A stretch of 64,000 nucleotides of DNA from Kaistia geumhonensis (GCF_030815145.1 NZ_JAUSWJ010000001.1:1860001-1924000); one strand, 5' to 3'. Positions 42,139-51,329 are shown, counted from the first letter of the stretch. Numbers and translations are program-made. The notes: generated by a model not told the origin, from the sequence alone.

Positions 42139-43725
42139 ATGTCCACCGAAATGCCCATCGCCCTCGAAGTCGTTTCGGTCGACAAGAGCTTCGGCTCGGT
42201 CCATGCCCTCTCCGATGTCAGCATGCGCTTTCGCCGCGGCGCGGTGACGGCGCTCCTGGGCGAGAACGGCGCCGGCAAGTCGACGCTGATCCGCGTCTGC
42301 TCCGGCGTCCACCAGCCCGATCGCGGCGAGGTGCGCGTGGCGGGTACGCCCGTCCGCCTCGCCGGCTCGCTCGCCGCCAAGGCGATGGGCATCGCGGTCG
42401 TGCATCAGGAGCCGCAGCTCGTCACCCAGATGACGGTGGCGGAGAACATCTTCCTCGCACGGCTCGGCAGCCGGACCGCCGGCGGTCTCCATCGCGGCGG
42501 CGCGCTGGTCGGCGAGGCGAAGGCCCTCCTCGCGAGCCTCGGCCTCGAGAACGACCTCCCCGATCTCGACGGGCGTTGCACCGGCCTTTCCGCGGCCGAG
42601 CGGCAGCTGGTCGAGATCGCCCGCGCGCTCGCTGCCGATCCGCATGTCCTTTTCCTCGACGAGCCCAATTCCAGCCTGACGCGCAAAGAGACCGACCGTC
42701 TGTTCGACATCGTCCGGCGCCTGCGCGATCGCGGCACCGCCGTCGTCCTCGTCAGCCATCGCCTCGGCGAGGTCTACGAGATCGCCGACGAGGTGATCGT
42801 GATGCGCGACGGCCGAAAGGTCGGCGAAGGCTCGGTCGAGGCTCTGCCGAAGACGCGGGCGATCCAGCTGATGGCCGGCGAACGGCTGAAGGCGGCGCTC
42901 GATATCGGCGAGGCCGAATCGCGGCCCGCGCTCAAGGCCGACGCGGTGCCCGTCCTTTCCGTTCGCGAGGCGAGCGGCCTCGCCTTCTCGGATGTCTCCT
43001 TCGACATCCATGCCGGCGAGATCGTCGGCATGGCCGGTCTGGTCGGCTCGGGCCGCACCGAGATCATCCGCGCCATCATCGGCGCCGATCCGCTCCTCGG
43101 CGGCACGGTCAGCCTCAATGGCCGGCGCGTGCGCTTCGCCTCGCCGCGCGATGCCCTCAAGGGCGGCATCGCCTTCATCAGCGAGGAGCGCCGCACCTCC
43201 GTCTTCTACGGCCACGACATTTCCTTCAACCTGACCTCGAACGTGCTCGACCGCTTCGGCAGCTTCGGCTTCTTCTCGGACCGCAAGCGCCGCGCCTTCG
43301 CGCAGGCGAGCGCCGACGAGATCGGCGTCAAGGCCGAGACCGTCGACGTGCCGATCCGCACGCTGTCGGGCGGCAACCAGCAGAAGGTGCTGCTCGCCCG
43401 CGCCCTTGCCTCCAATCCGTCGCTCGTCATCCTCGACGAGCCGACACGCGGCGTCGATGTCCGCACCAAGGCCGACATGTACCGCCTCATCCGCGCGCTG
43501 GCGCATGAGCGGGGGCTCGCCGTCTGGTTCGTTTCCTCCGAACTCGACGAGATCCTCCAGCTCGCCGACCGCATCGTCGTGGTGCGCGGCGGGACGATCG
43601 CCGACAGCCTCGCGCGCGGCCCTGAGGCGGCACGCGTCGTCGCATCGGCGCTCGGCGAGAAGATCGAAGACGCCGGGGCGACCGCCCTCGCATCGGACCT
43701 CGCCCCGACATTGGGCACGACCTGA
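42139..43725 (+). CDS. Sugar ABC transporter ATP-binding protein (CUT2/RbsA type)
   Basis: A 528-residue fused double ATPase. The first domain has GENGAGKST (Walker A), LSAAERQLVEIARAL (signature) and VLFLDEPNSSL (Walker B). The second has the relaxed VGSGRTE P-loop usual for this family, LSGGNQQK and LVILDEPTRGVD. It powers the importer with the permease starting one base after its stop. A small gap of 28 bases separates it from the binding-protein gene. Confidence 0.95.
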   Translation: MSTEMPIALEVVSVDKSFGSVHALSDVSMRFRRGAVTALLGENGAGKSTLIRVCSGVHQPDRGEVRVAGTPVRLAGSLAAKAMGIAVVHQEPQLVTQMTVAENIFLARLGSRTAGGLHRGGALVGEAKALLASLGLENDLPDLDGRCTGLSAAERQLVEIARALAADPHVLFLDEPNSSLTRKETDRLFDIVRRLRDRGTAVVLVSHRLGEVYEIADEVIVMRDGRKVGEGSVEALPKTRAIQLMAGERLKAALDIGEAESRPALKADAVPVLSVREASGLAFSDVSFDIHAGEIVGMAGLVGSGRTEIIRAIIGADPLLGGTVSLNGRRVRFASPRDALKGGIAFISEERRTSVFYGHDISFNLTSNVLDRFGSFGFFSDRKRRAFAQASADEIGVKAETVDVPIRTLSGGNQQKVLLARALASNPSLVILDEPTRGVDVRTKADMYRLIRALAHERGLAVWFVSSELDEILQLADRIVVVRGGTIADSLARGPEAARVVASALGEKIEDAGATALASDLAPTLGTT

Positions 43726-43726
43726 C

Positions 43727-44797
43727 ATGAGCAGCATTTCCAACGGACCCGCGAAAGGCGGCGATCCGGCAACACGCAGTGAGGGACATCGCATGGGTTT
43801 CGCCAGGCTGAGGCGCCTGCCTTTTCTCAAAGGCCAGGAAGCGGGGCTCGTCGGCGTCATCGTCGTGCTGTCGGTCGCCTTCTCCTTCGTCAACCCGAAC
43901 TTCCTGACGACCGACAACCTGCGCAACGTGCTCGTCGCGGTCGCGGTGGTCGGCATCATGTCGATCGGCCAGTGCTTCGTGATCATCGCCCGCGAGATCG
44001 ACCTCTCCGTCGGCTCCGTGATGGGCCTTTCCGGCCTCTGCGGCGCCTGGCTGATGGCTGCGGGGCTCAATCCGTGGATCGCCGTCGCGCTCGCGATCGG
44101 CGTCGGCGCCGCGGCCGGCTTCGTGAACGGGCTCATTGTGGTCCTCTTCCGCGTCAACTCCTTCATCGCGACGCTCGGCATGCTCTCCGTTGCGCGGGGC
44201 CTGACGCAGGTCATCTCCGGCGGCCTGCCGATCATGGTCGATCCGCAGGTGATGTTTCTCGGCCAGGGCAGCTTCCTCGACATCCCGGTCCAGGTGCTGA
44301 TCTTCATCGGCCTCGTGATCGTCGGCCAGTTCGTGCTGAAGCGCAGCGTGATCGGCCAGCGCATCGTCGCCGTCGGCGACAATGACGAGGCGGCGCGGCT
44401 CTCGGGCATTCCGATCGCCTCGACGCGCATCGCCGTGTTCGTCGTCTCCGGGGCGCTCGCCGCCATCGCCGGTATCGTCTACACGGCGCAGGTCAGCGTC
44501 GCCGAGGCGCAGGCCGGCACCGGACTCGAGCTCGACGTGATCGCCGCGGTGGTGATCGGCGGCGCCAGCCTTTCCGGGGGCCGCGGCTCGATCCTTGGCG
44601 CCATGCTGGGCGCCTATCTGCTCGGCGCGCTGCGCAACGCGTTCATCCTGCTCGAGCTTTCGCCCTTCCTGCAGCAGATGAGCGTCGGCCTCGTCATCGT
44701 CCTCGCCGCCATCTTCGATCAGGTCCGGCAAGGCTCTTTCCGCAATGCCGGCATCATGCAATCGTTCGTCGGCATCTTCCGGTCGCGCTCGCGGTAG
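43727..44797 (+). CDS. Sugar ABC transporter permease (CUT2/RbsC type)
   Basis: A 356-residue permease with about nine membrane helices. VGVIVVLSVAFSFVNPNFLTT, IGQCFVIIAREIDLSVGSVMGLSG, NGLIVVLFRVNSFIATLGML and GDNDEAARLSGI are RbsC-like. The start at 43727 is just past the ATPase stop; an in-frame ATG near 43795 (MGFARLRR) would remove a hydrophilic 22-residue extension. It completes the three-part importer. Confidence 0.93.
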   Translation: MSSISNGPAKGGDPATRSEGHRMGFARLRRLPFLKGQEAGLVGVIVVLSVAFSFVNPNFLTTDNLRNVLVAVAVVGIMSIGQCFVIIAREIDLSVGSVMGLSGLCGAWLMAAGLNPWIAVALAIGVGAAAGFVNGLIVVLFRVNSFIATLGMLSVARGLTQVISGGLPIMVDPQVMFLGQGSFLDIPVQVLIFIGLVIVGQFVLKRSVIGQRIVAVGDNDEAARLSGIPIASTRIAVFVVSGALAAIAGIVYTAQVSVAEAQAGTGLELDVIAAVVIGGASLSGGRGSILGAMLGAYLLGALRNAFILLELSPFLQQMSVGLVIVLAAIFDQVRQGSFRNAGIMQSFVGIFRSRSR

Positions 44798-44826
44798 GAG
44801 AGCGGCCGGCGGGGGAGCGTTCGATC

Positions 44827-45711
44827 ATGCAGCCACATGTTTCCGCCTTTGTCGGCGGCACGGGCAATATCCTCGAGGTCGCGCGCGCGATGCGCGGCGA
44901 GCTCCGGAAATCCGACCGCAAGGTCTGCGACACGATCCTCGCCGATCCGCGCCGCATCCTCTCGGCGACCGTGGCCGAGACGGCGCAGCTCGCCGATGTC
45001 AGCCAGCCGACGGTCATCCGCTTCTGCAACGCCGTCGGCTGCGACGGCTTCCAGGATTTCAAGCTGCGGCTCGCCCAGGCGCTGGCGCTCGGCGTCCCGG
45101 CGACGCATTCGGTCATCACCGACGCCGACAGCCCGGACGCCGTCGCCCGCAAGATCTTCGACTACACGATGACCAGCCTCGACTGGGCGCGCAACCGGCT
45201 CGATTCGGCGGCGCTCTCGCGCGCGGTCGATGTTCTGCTCGCGGCGCGGCGGATCGAGTTCTTCGGTTTCGGCGCGTCGGGCATCGTGGCCATGGACGCG
45301 CAGCAGAAGTTCCCGCTGTTCGGCGTGCCCTGCGGCGCGGAGATCGACTCGCACCAGCAGGTGATGGTCGCCTCGATCCTGAAGCCCGGCGACGTCGCCG
45401 TCGCGATCTCCAACACCGGCACCACGCGCTCGACCGTCGAGGTCGCGAAGCTCGCGCGCGAGAACGGCGCCACCGTCATCGGCATCACCGGCAACGAAGG
45501 CCCGCTCGCCGATGCCTCCGACATCGTGTTGCTCACCGAGACGCTCGAGAACACCAATATCTACACGCCGACCATCTCGCGGATCGCGGCGCTGGTCGTC
45601 GTCGACATCCTCTCGACGGCCGTCGCGCTCCGGCGTGGCGAGACGCATGTCGAGAGCTTCAAGCGCATGAAGCGCACGCTCTCGCATATGCGCTCCACCT
45701 CCAGGATCTGA
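44827..45711 (+). CDS. RpiR family transcriptional regulator (HTH + SIS)
   Basis: A 294-residue regulator. Residues about 20-80 form the RpiR helix-turn-helix (VCDTILADPRRILSATVAETAQLADVSQPTVIRFCNAVGCDGFQDFKLRLAQAL), and the SIS sugar-phosphate isomerase-like domain follows, with IEFFGFGASGIVAMDAQQKF and VAISNTGTTRSTVEVAKLARENGA. Such proteins sense sugar phosphates; HexR is the best-known member. It is encoded inside the CUT2 importer operon, and two HexR-like sites lie in the divergent region at 40783-40902, so it is the probable regulator of both operons. Confidence 0.93.
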   Translation: MQPHVSAFVGGTGNILEVARAMRGELRKSDRKVCDTILADPRRILSATVAETAQLADVSQPTVIRFCNAVGCDGFQDFKLRLAQALALGVPATHSVITDADSPDAVARKIFDYTMTSLDWARNRLDSAALSRAVDVLLAARRIEFFGFGASGIVAMDAQQKFPLFGVPCGAEIDSHQQVMVASILKPGDVAVAISNTGTTRSTVEVAKLARENGATVIGITGNEGPLADASDIVLLTETLENTNIYTPTISRIAALVVVDILSTAVALRRGETHVESFKRMKRTLSHMRSTSRI

Positions 45712-45790
45712 CCGCCCGCCGGCAGCCCGGGCGGTGCCGGACTCCGCGCCCGCGCCGTCTGTAGCAACAGTACAGGACCCATCGACGCCC

Positions 45791-46516
45791 ATGCCCGCCA
45801 TTCCGTCCAGCCTCGGCGCCGCCGATCTAGCGCAAATGATCGACATCAGCGCCGTTCAGGCCTTTCACACCGAAGCCGATGTCCGCTCGCTCGCCGATCT
45901 CGCGGTGGCGCAGGGCTTTGTCGCGGCGCATGCGCTGCCGAATTTCGTACCGCTGCTCCGTTCGCTGATCCCTGAAGGTGGCCGGACGCTCGTCGGCGGG
46001 CCGATCGGCTTCCCGGCCGGCGGCCACATGACGGCGATCAAGGTCACCGAGGCGAAGGCGCTGCGCGAGGCCGGGGCGGACGAACTGGACCTGATGATGA
46101 ATGTCGGCCGCCTGAAGTCGGGCGATCTTGCTTACGTCCGAGACGAGGTTGCCGCGGTGATCGAGGCGGCGGCACCGGTCCCGATCAAGGTCATCATCGA
46201 ATTGCACCATCTCACCGACGCCGAAATGGAGACGGCGGCCGAGATCGTCGCGGCGAGCGGCGCCGCCTTCGTCAAGACCGGCACCGGCTGGACGCCGGCC
46301 GCGGCGACGCTGCCGCGCATCCGCCGTATCGCGGCCGTCGTCGCCGGACGCGCCGGCATCAAGGCATCCGGTGGCATCCGCGATCTCGACACGGTCGCCG
46401 CCATGGTCGGCATGGGCGTGACACGATTCGGCATCAACACGACTTCCGCCACCGAACTCGTCGAGCGCGTTCGCGCGCTGCCGGGCGGGCGGCTCCCGAT
46501 CCAGGCGCAGGGCTGA
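45791..46516 (+). CDS. Deoxyribose-phosphate aldolase family protein (DeoC-like)
   Basis: A 241-residue class I aldolase. IGFPAGGH follows the first strand, ELDLMMNVGRLKSGD carries the catalytic Asp, AFVKTGTGW holds the Schiff-base Lys (FVKTSTGF in DeoC), and GIKASGGIRD has the second active-site Lys. It cleaves or forms a 2-deoxy-aldose phosphate or close analogue. The ATG at 45791 begins MPAIPSSLGA. It lies between RpiR and FGGY kinase genes, 79 bases after a GC hairpin, and five bases before the kinase. Context suggests it cleaves the kinase's product. Confidence 0.87.
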   Translation: MPAIPSSLGAADLAQMIDISAVQAFHTEADVRSLADLAVAQGFVAAHALPNFVPLLRSLIPEGGRTLVGGPIGFPAGGHMTAIKVTEAKALREAGADELDLMMNVGRLKSGDLAYVRDEVAAVIEAAAPVPIKVIIELHHLTDAEMETAAEIVAASGAAFVKTGTGWTPAAATLPRIRRIAAVVAGRAGIKASGGIRDLDTVAAMVGMGVTRFGINTTSATELVERVRALPGGRLPIQAQG

Positions 46517-46520
46517 GGCG

Positions 46521-48035
46521 ATGACGCGCACGGTGCTCGCCCTCGATCTCGGGACCGGCGGCGTCAAGTCGGCGCTCTTCGATGCTACCGGCGCCTGCCT
46601 CGCCGAGCGGGTCGAGGCCTATCGCACCCATTATCCGGCGCCCGGCTATCACGAGCAGGATGTCGGCGACTGGTGGAACGCGGTCGTCGCCAGCATCGGC
46701 GCGCTCGTCGCGAGCGACGGCGTCGATGCCTCGTCCGTCGGCGCGATCAGCATCTCGGGCCACAGCCTCGGCTGCATCCCGCTCGGTGCCGACGACGAGC
46801 CCTTGCTGCGCCGCGTGCCGATCTGGTCCGACGCGCGCGCCGGGGCCGAGGCCGAAGCCTTCTTCCGCAGCTTCGACGCCGACCGCTGGTATGGCCTCAC
46901 CGGCAACGGCTTCCCGGCCGCGCTCTACCCGCTGTTCAAGATCCTGTGGCTGCGCAACCACCATCCGGAGATCCTGGCACGGACCCGCTCGATTGCGGGA
47001 AGCAAGGACTACATCAATCTCCGCCTCACCGGCCGCCACGCGACCGATCCCTCCTATGCCTCGGGCAGCGGCGCCTATGACCTCCAGCGGCGCCTCTTCT
47101 CGGACGAGATCCTGACCGCGGCGGGCGTCGATCGCTCGCTCTTCCCGGACGTCGTGCCGTCCACGGAGATCCTCGGCACGCTGCTTGCCGAGGTCGCGGC
47201 CGAGCTCGGCCTTCCGCGCGATGTCGTCGTCATCGCCGGCGGCGTTGACAATTCCTGCATGGCACTCGGCGCCCGCACCTTCCGCGAGGGCGATTTCTAC
47301 TGCTCGATGGGCTCGTCGAGTTGGCTGACGGTCTCCTCCGCGAGGCCGGTGCTGGATGCGCGCGTGCGGCCCTTCGCCTTCGCGCATGTCGTGCCGGGTC
47401 AGGTCATTTCGGCGACGTCGATCTTCTCGTCCGGCACCAGCCTCGCGTTCATGAAGGACGTGCTGACCGGCCAGTCGGCGGCAAGCTACGAGACGCTGTT
47501 CGCCGAGGCCGGCACGGCGCCGTTCGGCGCCAGCGGCCTCGTCTTCGTTCCGACGCTCGGCGGCGGGACGAGCCTCGAGGGCGGGCCGGAGATCCGCGGC
47601 GCCCTTCTCGGCCTCGATCTCGGCCACACCCGCGCCGACATCGCCCGCGCGACGATCGAGGGCATCGCGCTCGGCCTCCGCGTCGCGCTCGACGAACTGC
47701 GGAAGCTCACGTCGGTCAGCGAGACCATGACGATCGTCGGCGGCGGCGCGCGGCATCCGCTGATGCGGCAGGTCATGGCCGACATTCTCGGCTGCCGCAT
47801 CGTCAAGACATCGGTCGACCAGCAGTCGGCCTCGCTCGGCGCCGCGAGCCTCGCCATGGTCGCCCTCGGCATCTGGCCGGATTTCTCGGCCGTGATGCGG
47901 GCGCATGGCGGCGCGGACGAGCATGCGCCTGAGGAGGGCCGCCGCGAGCGGGTCGCGGCCATGGTCGCCGCCTATCGCGCGAGCGCCGCCGCGCAGGCGA
48001 CGCTCGCGCCGCTTCTGGCGCCGCTTCGCCGCTGA
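46521..48035 (+). CDS. FGGY-family carbohydrate kinase (xylulokinase-like)
   Basis: A 504-residue sugar kinase of normal FGGY length. LALDLGTGGVKSALFD is the N-terminal phosphate motif, HEQDVGDWWNA and SISGHSLGCIPL bind sugar, GSKDYINLRLTGRHATDPSYASGSGAYD holds the catalytic Asp region, and IVGGGARHPLMRQVMADILG is the C-terminal ADP motif. It phosphorylates an imported sugar or polyol. It follows the DeoC-like gene by four bases. With CUT2 importer, RpiR and aldolase this gives an import-phosphorylate-cleave module of unknown substrate. It converges with the esterase gene. Confidence 0.9.
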   Translation: MTRTVLALDLGTGGVKSALFDATGACLAERVEAYRTHYPAPGYHEQDVGDWWNAVVASIGALVASDGVDASSVGAISISGHSLGCIPLGADDEPLLRRVPIWSDARAGAEAEAFFRSFDADRWYGLTGNGFPAALYPLFKILWLRNHHPEILARTRSIAGSKDYINLRLTGRHATDPSYASGSGAYDLQRRLFSDEILTAAGVDRSLFPDVVPSTEILGTLLAEVAAELGLPRDVVVIAGGVDNSCMALGARTFREGDFYCSMGSSSWLTVSSARPVLDARVRPFAFAHVVPGQVISATSIFSSGTSLAFMKDVLTGQSAASYETLFAEAGTAPFGASGLVFVPTLGGGTSLEGGPEIRGALLGLDLGHTRADIARATIEGIALGLRVALDELRKLTSVSETMTIVGGGARHPLMRQVMADILGCRIVKTSVDQQSASLGAASLAMVALGIWPDFSAVMRAHGGADEHAPEEGRRERVAAMVAAYRASAAAQATLAPLLAPLRR

Positions 48036-48038
48036 GGG

Positions 48039-49004
48039 TCAGATCCGGCCGGAGAGCCAGTCGAGCTGCGCGCGATCCTGGAAGGCGCCGCCGCCCTCGT
48101 GGTCGTTGAAGCCATATTCGCGGATCGCCTTCTCGGCGCCGGCATGGGCGTTGTAGGCGGCGAAGATCGTCGAGGGCGGGCAGATCGTGTCCATGATCGC
48201 CACCGAATAGAGCGCCGGCGTCGAATCGGTCGAGGCGAAATTGACGCCGTCGAAATAGGCGAGCGTCGCGAAGACCCGTTCGACCTTGTCGCGATGCACC
48301 GCGAGGAAGCGCGAGATCTCCGGGAAGGGATCGCGCGGCGTCAGGCCGACGGCGCGCGGGAAATCGCACAGGAACGGCACGTCCGGCATCAAAGCCTTCA
48401 GCGAGCCGTCGAGGGCGGAAGCGGCGATCGAGATGCCGCCGCCCTGGCTGCCGCCGGTGACGGCGATGCGCGCCCCGTCGACGGCATCATGGCTGCGCGC
48501 CGCCTCGATGGCCCGCACCGCATCGGTGAAGACGCGGCGATAATAATAGGTCTCCGGTGAGAGGATGCCGCGGGTCATGAAGCCCGGATGCGCCGGATCG
48601 GAGCCGACCGGATCGGCCGTATCGCCTTTCGACCAGCTGCTGCCCTGCCCGCGGGTATCCATGACGAAGACGGCATAGCCGGCGGCCGGCCACAGCAGAT
48701 GCTCGTGGGGGAAGCCGCGGCCGCCGCCATAGCCGATATATTTGACGACGCAGGGGAGCTTCCCCTCGCGCTGGCGCGGCAGGATCAGCCAGGCCTTGAC
48801 CGGATGGCCGCCGAAGCCGGCAAAGGTCACGTCGAAGACCTCGACGATCTTCAGCCCGGCATCGAAGGGCTCGAAGCGAGCCGCGAGCGGAACGGCGCGC
48901 GCCTCCGCCAGCGTTGCGGACCAGAAGGCATCGAAATCGTCCGGACGGACGACCTCGCCGCGATAGGCGCGAAGCTCCGCGATGCTGAGATCATAAAGCG
49001 GCAT
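48039..49004 (-). CDS. CE7-family acetyl esterase (acetyl xylan esterase/cephalosporin-C deacetylase-like)
   Basis: A 321-residue carbohydrate esterase family 7 protein. DTRGQGSSW is the RGQ signature, [13 protein letters not shown] the nucleophile elbow (Ser near residue 180), [13 protein letters not shown] the acid-containing segment with Asp just before it, and FNDHEGGG the catalytic His. CE7 enzymes deacetylate acetylated xylo-oligosaccharides and other small acetyl esters. No signal peptide is present, so it acts on imported sugars in the cytoplasm. It faces the FGGY kinase convergently and lies upstream of the RraA-like gene's stop by 132 bases. Confidence 0.88.
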   Translation of the reverse strand: MPLYDLSIAELRAYRGEVVRPDDFDAFWSATLAEARAVPLAARFEPFDAGLKIVEVFDVTFAGFGGHPVKAWLILPRQREGKLPCVVKYIGYGGGRGFPHEHLLWPAAGYAVFVMDTRGQGSSWSKGDTADPVGSDPAHPGFMTRGILSPETYYYRRVFTDAVRAIEAARSHDAVDGARIAVTGGSQGGGISIAASALDGSLKALMPDVPFLCDFPRAVGLTPRDPFPEISRFLAVHRDKVERVFATLAYFDGVNFASTDSTPALYSVAIMDTICPPSTIFAAYNAHAGAEKAIREYGFNDHEGGGAFQDRAQLDWLSGRI

Positions 49005-49136
49005 GGACTCTCTCCCGAATCGTGCCGGCCCAGTGTCGCCGCCGTCGCGGCTTTGGCAAGGCAGGGAGATGCGCCCGGCGCGCTTGCCGGAAAATGTCCA
49101 CCCCGCGGCGCCGCATGGCGCCCCGGGAGCGATGGC

Positions 49137-49793
49137 TCAGAACTTGCCGTAGGTGAGATAGGCGGTCTGCGGGTCGACGCCGGCGAGGATCGCCTTGCGG
49201 ACGAGATTCTCGGTCGCGATGGCGGCCTCGGCGCGGCTGGCCACCTCTTCGGCGATCGCCCGCGGAATGCGGATGAGCCCGTCGCGGTCGCCGACCAGAT
49301 AGTCGCCCGGCGCGATCGCGACGCCGCCGATCTCGACCGGCACATTCGTCGCCGCCGGCAGCCAGTAGCCGACGATGTCGCGCGGCGTGAAGCCCCGGCA
49401 CCAGGTCTGGAAGCCGATCTCGAGCAGGAAGTTGACGTCGCGGGCGAAGCCGTCGACCACACAGCCGCGCACGCCCTTGTTCTTCAGCGTCTCGGCCGAC
49501 AATTCGCCCATATGCGCGACGCGGTCGTCATTGGGCTGCGAGACCCAGATCGCGCCGGCCGGCGCCTGCGAGAGCAGTCCCGTCCAGGCGAGCAGCGTCT
49601 CATGCGCGTCGGCCGAAGGGTCGACCTTGCCGAGAATGGTGAACGCCGGACCGGCCATCGCGCGCTCCGGCAGGATCGGACGCAGTTCCGGCGGCAGCGT
49701 GAAGTCCGAAAGGCCCATGGCCCGCATGACGTCGTGGACGACGCCGGTGTAGCAGGCCTCGAGCCGTTCGGTGAGCGTCCTTGCGGCCGTCAT
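49137..49793 (-). CDS. RraA-like protein (4-hydroxy-2-oxo-acid aldolase/oxaloacetate decarboxylase family candidate)
   Basis: A 218-residue RraA/HMG-aldolase-fold protein. GPAFTILGKVDPSADAHETLLAW, DRVAHMGELSAETLKNKGVRGCVVDGFARD (the G..xRD metal/substrate motif with Arg-Asp) and VGDRDGLIRIP are characteristic. Family members either inhibit RNase E or cleave 4-hydroxy-4-methyl-2-oxoglutarate-type compounds; in a sugar-acid operon the aldolase role is more likely. It follows the UxaA-type gene by 13 bases, so it may cleave the 2-keto-3-deoxy acid made by that dehydratase. Activity is inferred from context. Confidence 0.83.
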   Translation of the reverse strand: MTAARTLTERLEACYTGVVHDVMRAMGLSDFTLPPELRPILPERAMAGPAFTILGKVDPSADAHETLLAWTGLLSQAPAGAIWVSQPNDDRVAHMGELSAETLKNKGVRGCVVDGFARDVNFLLEIGFQTWCRGFTPRDIVGYWLPAATNVPVEIGGVAIAPGDYLVGDRDGLIRIPRAIAEEVASRAEAAIATENLVRKAILAGVDPQTAYLTYGKF

Positions 49794-49806
49794 GGCAGTG
49801 TCCTCG

Positions 49807-51018
49807 TCAGGCAGCGGGAAGGCAGGCGGGGCCGATCGGCTCGAACGACTTGTAGGTCAGGATGAATTCCTGATGGCCGAGTTCTTCCGAGCGCGTGCGC
49901 GCACCGGCGCCGAGCGAGACCACGCAATCGTGGATCTCGCGGCCGACCTCGTCCAGGCTCGCCCTGCCCTCGAGGATGCGGCCGGCATCGACATCCATGT
50001 CGTCGGCCATGCGGCGGTAGGTCTCCGGATTGGCGCAGATCTTCACGACCGGCGAGATCGCCGAGCCGACGACCGAGCCGCGGCCGGTCACGAACAGCAC
50101 GGCATGGCTGCCGCAGGCGATGAGTTCGGCGATCTCGGCATTGTCGTTGATATTGGGGAAGCCGAACCGCACCTCGCCGTCCGGCACCACGTCGAGCAGA
50201 TAGAGACCGCCGCGCGGCGGGATGTCGCCCGGCTTGATGAGGCCGGCGATTGGCGAGGCGCCGGATTTGGCGTAGGCGCCCATCGACTTCTCCTCGATCG
50301 TCGTCAGTCCGCCATCGGCGTTGCCGGCGGCGAAGGAGCCGTAGCCGAGCGTCGCATAATAGCGCGCGGCCTTGGCGACGCTCGCCTCGAGCTCGGCGCC
50401 GAGCGCCGGCGTCGCGGCGCGAGCGGCCATGATGTGCTCGCAGCCGATGAGTTCTCCCGTCTCCTCGAAGATGCAGGCGGCGCCCTCGGCGACGAACTGG
50501 TCGAAGGCGCGGCCGGCGGCCGGATTGCCGGTGATGCCGGACGTGCCGTCGGACCCGCCGCACACCGTGCCGATCACGAGCTCGTTCACTGCCATCGGGA
50601 CGGTCGGCTCAGCGTCGAGCAGCGCCCGCTGCTCGGCGACGAAGGCGCGCCCCTCGTCGATCGACTTGCGCGTGCCGCCGGCGGCCTGGATGACGATGGT
50701 CTTCACCGGCCGTCCGCTCGCCCGCACCACCCGCTCCAGCGCATATTTGTTGAAGCTTTCGCAGCCGAGCGAAACGAGCAGCACCGCGCCGACATTCGGA
50801 TGCGTGCAGAGCCGCTCCATCATGGCCTGCGCGTAGTCGTTGGGATAGCAGCCGGGAAAGCCGATCACATGCACGTCGCGATCGCGGAACGGCACGACGA
50901 TCTCGCGGGCGACGTGATGGGCGCATTCGACCAGATAGCCCACCGCGACGACATTGCGGATGCCCTTGCGGCCATCGGCGCGCAGCCAGCCGCGCATCTC
51001 CCCCGCGTTGCCCATCAC
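49807..51018 (-). CDS. UxaA-family dehydratase, C-terminal catalytic subunit
   Basis: A 403-residue protein matching the catalytic part of altronate/galactarate dehydratases. GIRNVVAVGYLVECAHH, FPGCYPND, VSLGCES, GTVCGGSDGTSGITGNPAAGRAFD, IGCEHIMAARA and GRGSVVGSAISPVVKICANPETYRRMADDMDVDAGRIL are all family blocks. In E. coli UxaA the N-terminal SAF domain and this part form one protein; here the SAF domain is a separate upstream gene, overlapping by four bases. The enzyme should dehydrate a sugar acid to a 2-keto-3-deoxy acid with an iron centre. Confidence 0.92.
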   Translation of the reverse strand: MMGNAGEMRGWLRADGRKGIRNVVAVGYLVECAHHVAREIVVPFRDRDVHVIGFPGCYPNDYAQAMMERLCTHPNVGAVLLVSLGCESFNKYALERVVRASGRPVKTIVIQAAGGTRKSIDEGRAFVAEQRALLDAEPTVPMAVNELVIGTVCGGSDGTSGITGNPAAGRAFDQFVAEGAACIFEETGELIGCEHIMAARAATPALGAELEASVAKAARYYATLGYGSFAAGNADGGLTTIEEKSMGAYAKSGASPIAGLIKPGDIPPRGGLYLLDVVPDGEVRFGFPNINDNAEIAELIACGSHAVLFVTGRGSVVGSAISPVVKICANPETYRRMADDMDVDAGRILEGRASLDEVGREIHDCVVSLGAGARTRSEELGHQEFILTYKSFEPIGPACLPAA

Positions 51019-51329
51019 CGGCCCTCCGCCTCTGCGCCGACGAGATGGTAAGTCGGCGTATAATCGCTCTTCACGTTGTGGACATGCACATGGGCGCCAG
51101 GCGCGATCGCCGCGGTGGCCGAGCCGATCGGCGCGCCGTATTTCACGATCTTCTCGCCGGCACCGATCGGCCGCCGCGCGATCTTGTGGCCGATGGCCAG
51201 CGGCGCGGCGAGACGGACCGTGTTGCCCTCGACCGCGATGTCCTCGCCAGCCGCGATCCTCGACCGCGCGACGAGAACATTGTCGGCCTCGTCCAGCAAA
51301 AGCAGGCGCTTGTCGGTCTCGGCGGGCAC
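51015..51329 (-). CDS. UxaA-family dehydratase, N-terminal SAF-domain subunit
   Basis: A 104-residue SAF domain (LLLLDEADNVLVARSRIAAGEDIAVEGNTVRLAAPLAIGHKIARRPIGAGEKIVKYGAPIGSATAAIAPGAHVHVHN is the visible domain, with the HKIA and HVHVHN segments conserved). In single-chain altronate dehydratases this lies before the catalytic domain. The start is read as GTG at 51329 with GGGGAGGAAGCC directly upstream; a longer TTG/ATG reading reaches 51458 but has no good binding site. The stop overlaps the large subunit's ATG. The divergent GntR gene begins 127 bases upstream and probably controls it. Confidence 0.82.
   Translation of the reverse strand: MPAETDKRLLLLDEADNVLVARSRIAAGEDIAVEGNTVRLAAPLAIGHKIARRPIGAGEKIVKYGAPIGSATAAIAPGAHVHVHNVKSDYTPTYHLVGAEAEGR

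Noticed and set aside
45712-45734. Terminator between the RpiR and DeoC-like genes
   Set aside because: CCGCCCG and CGGGCGG form a seven-bp hairpin, but there is no T-tract and the downstream genes appear to continue the operon. At most it is an attenuating or stabilising stem.
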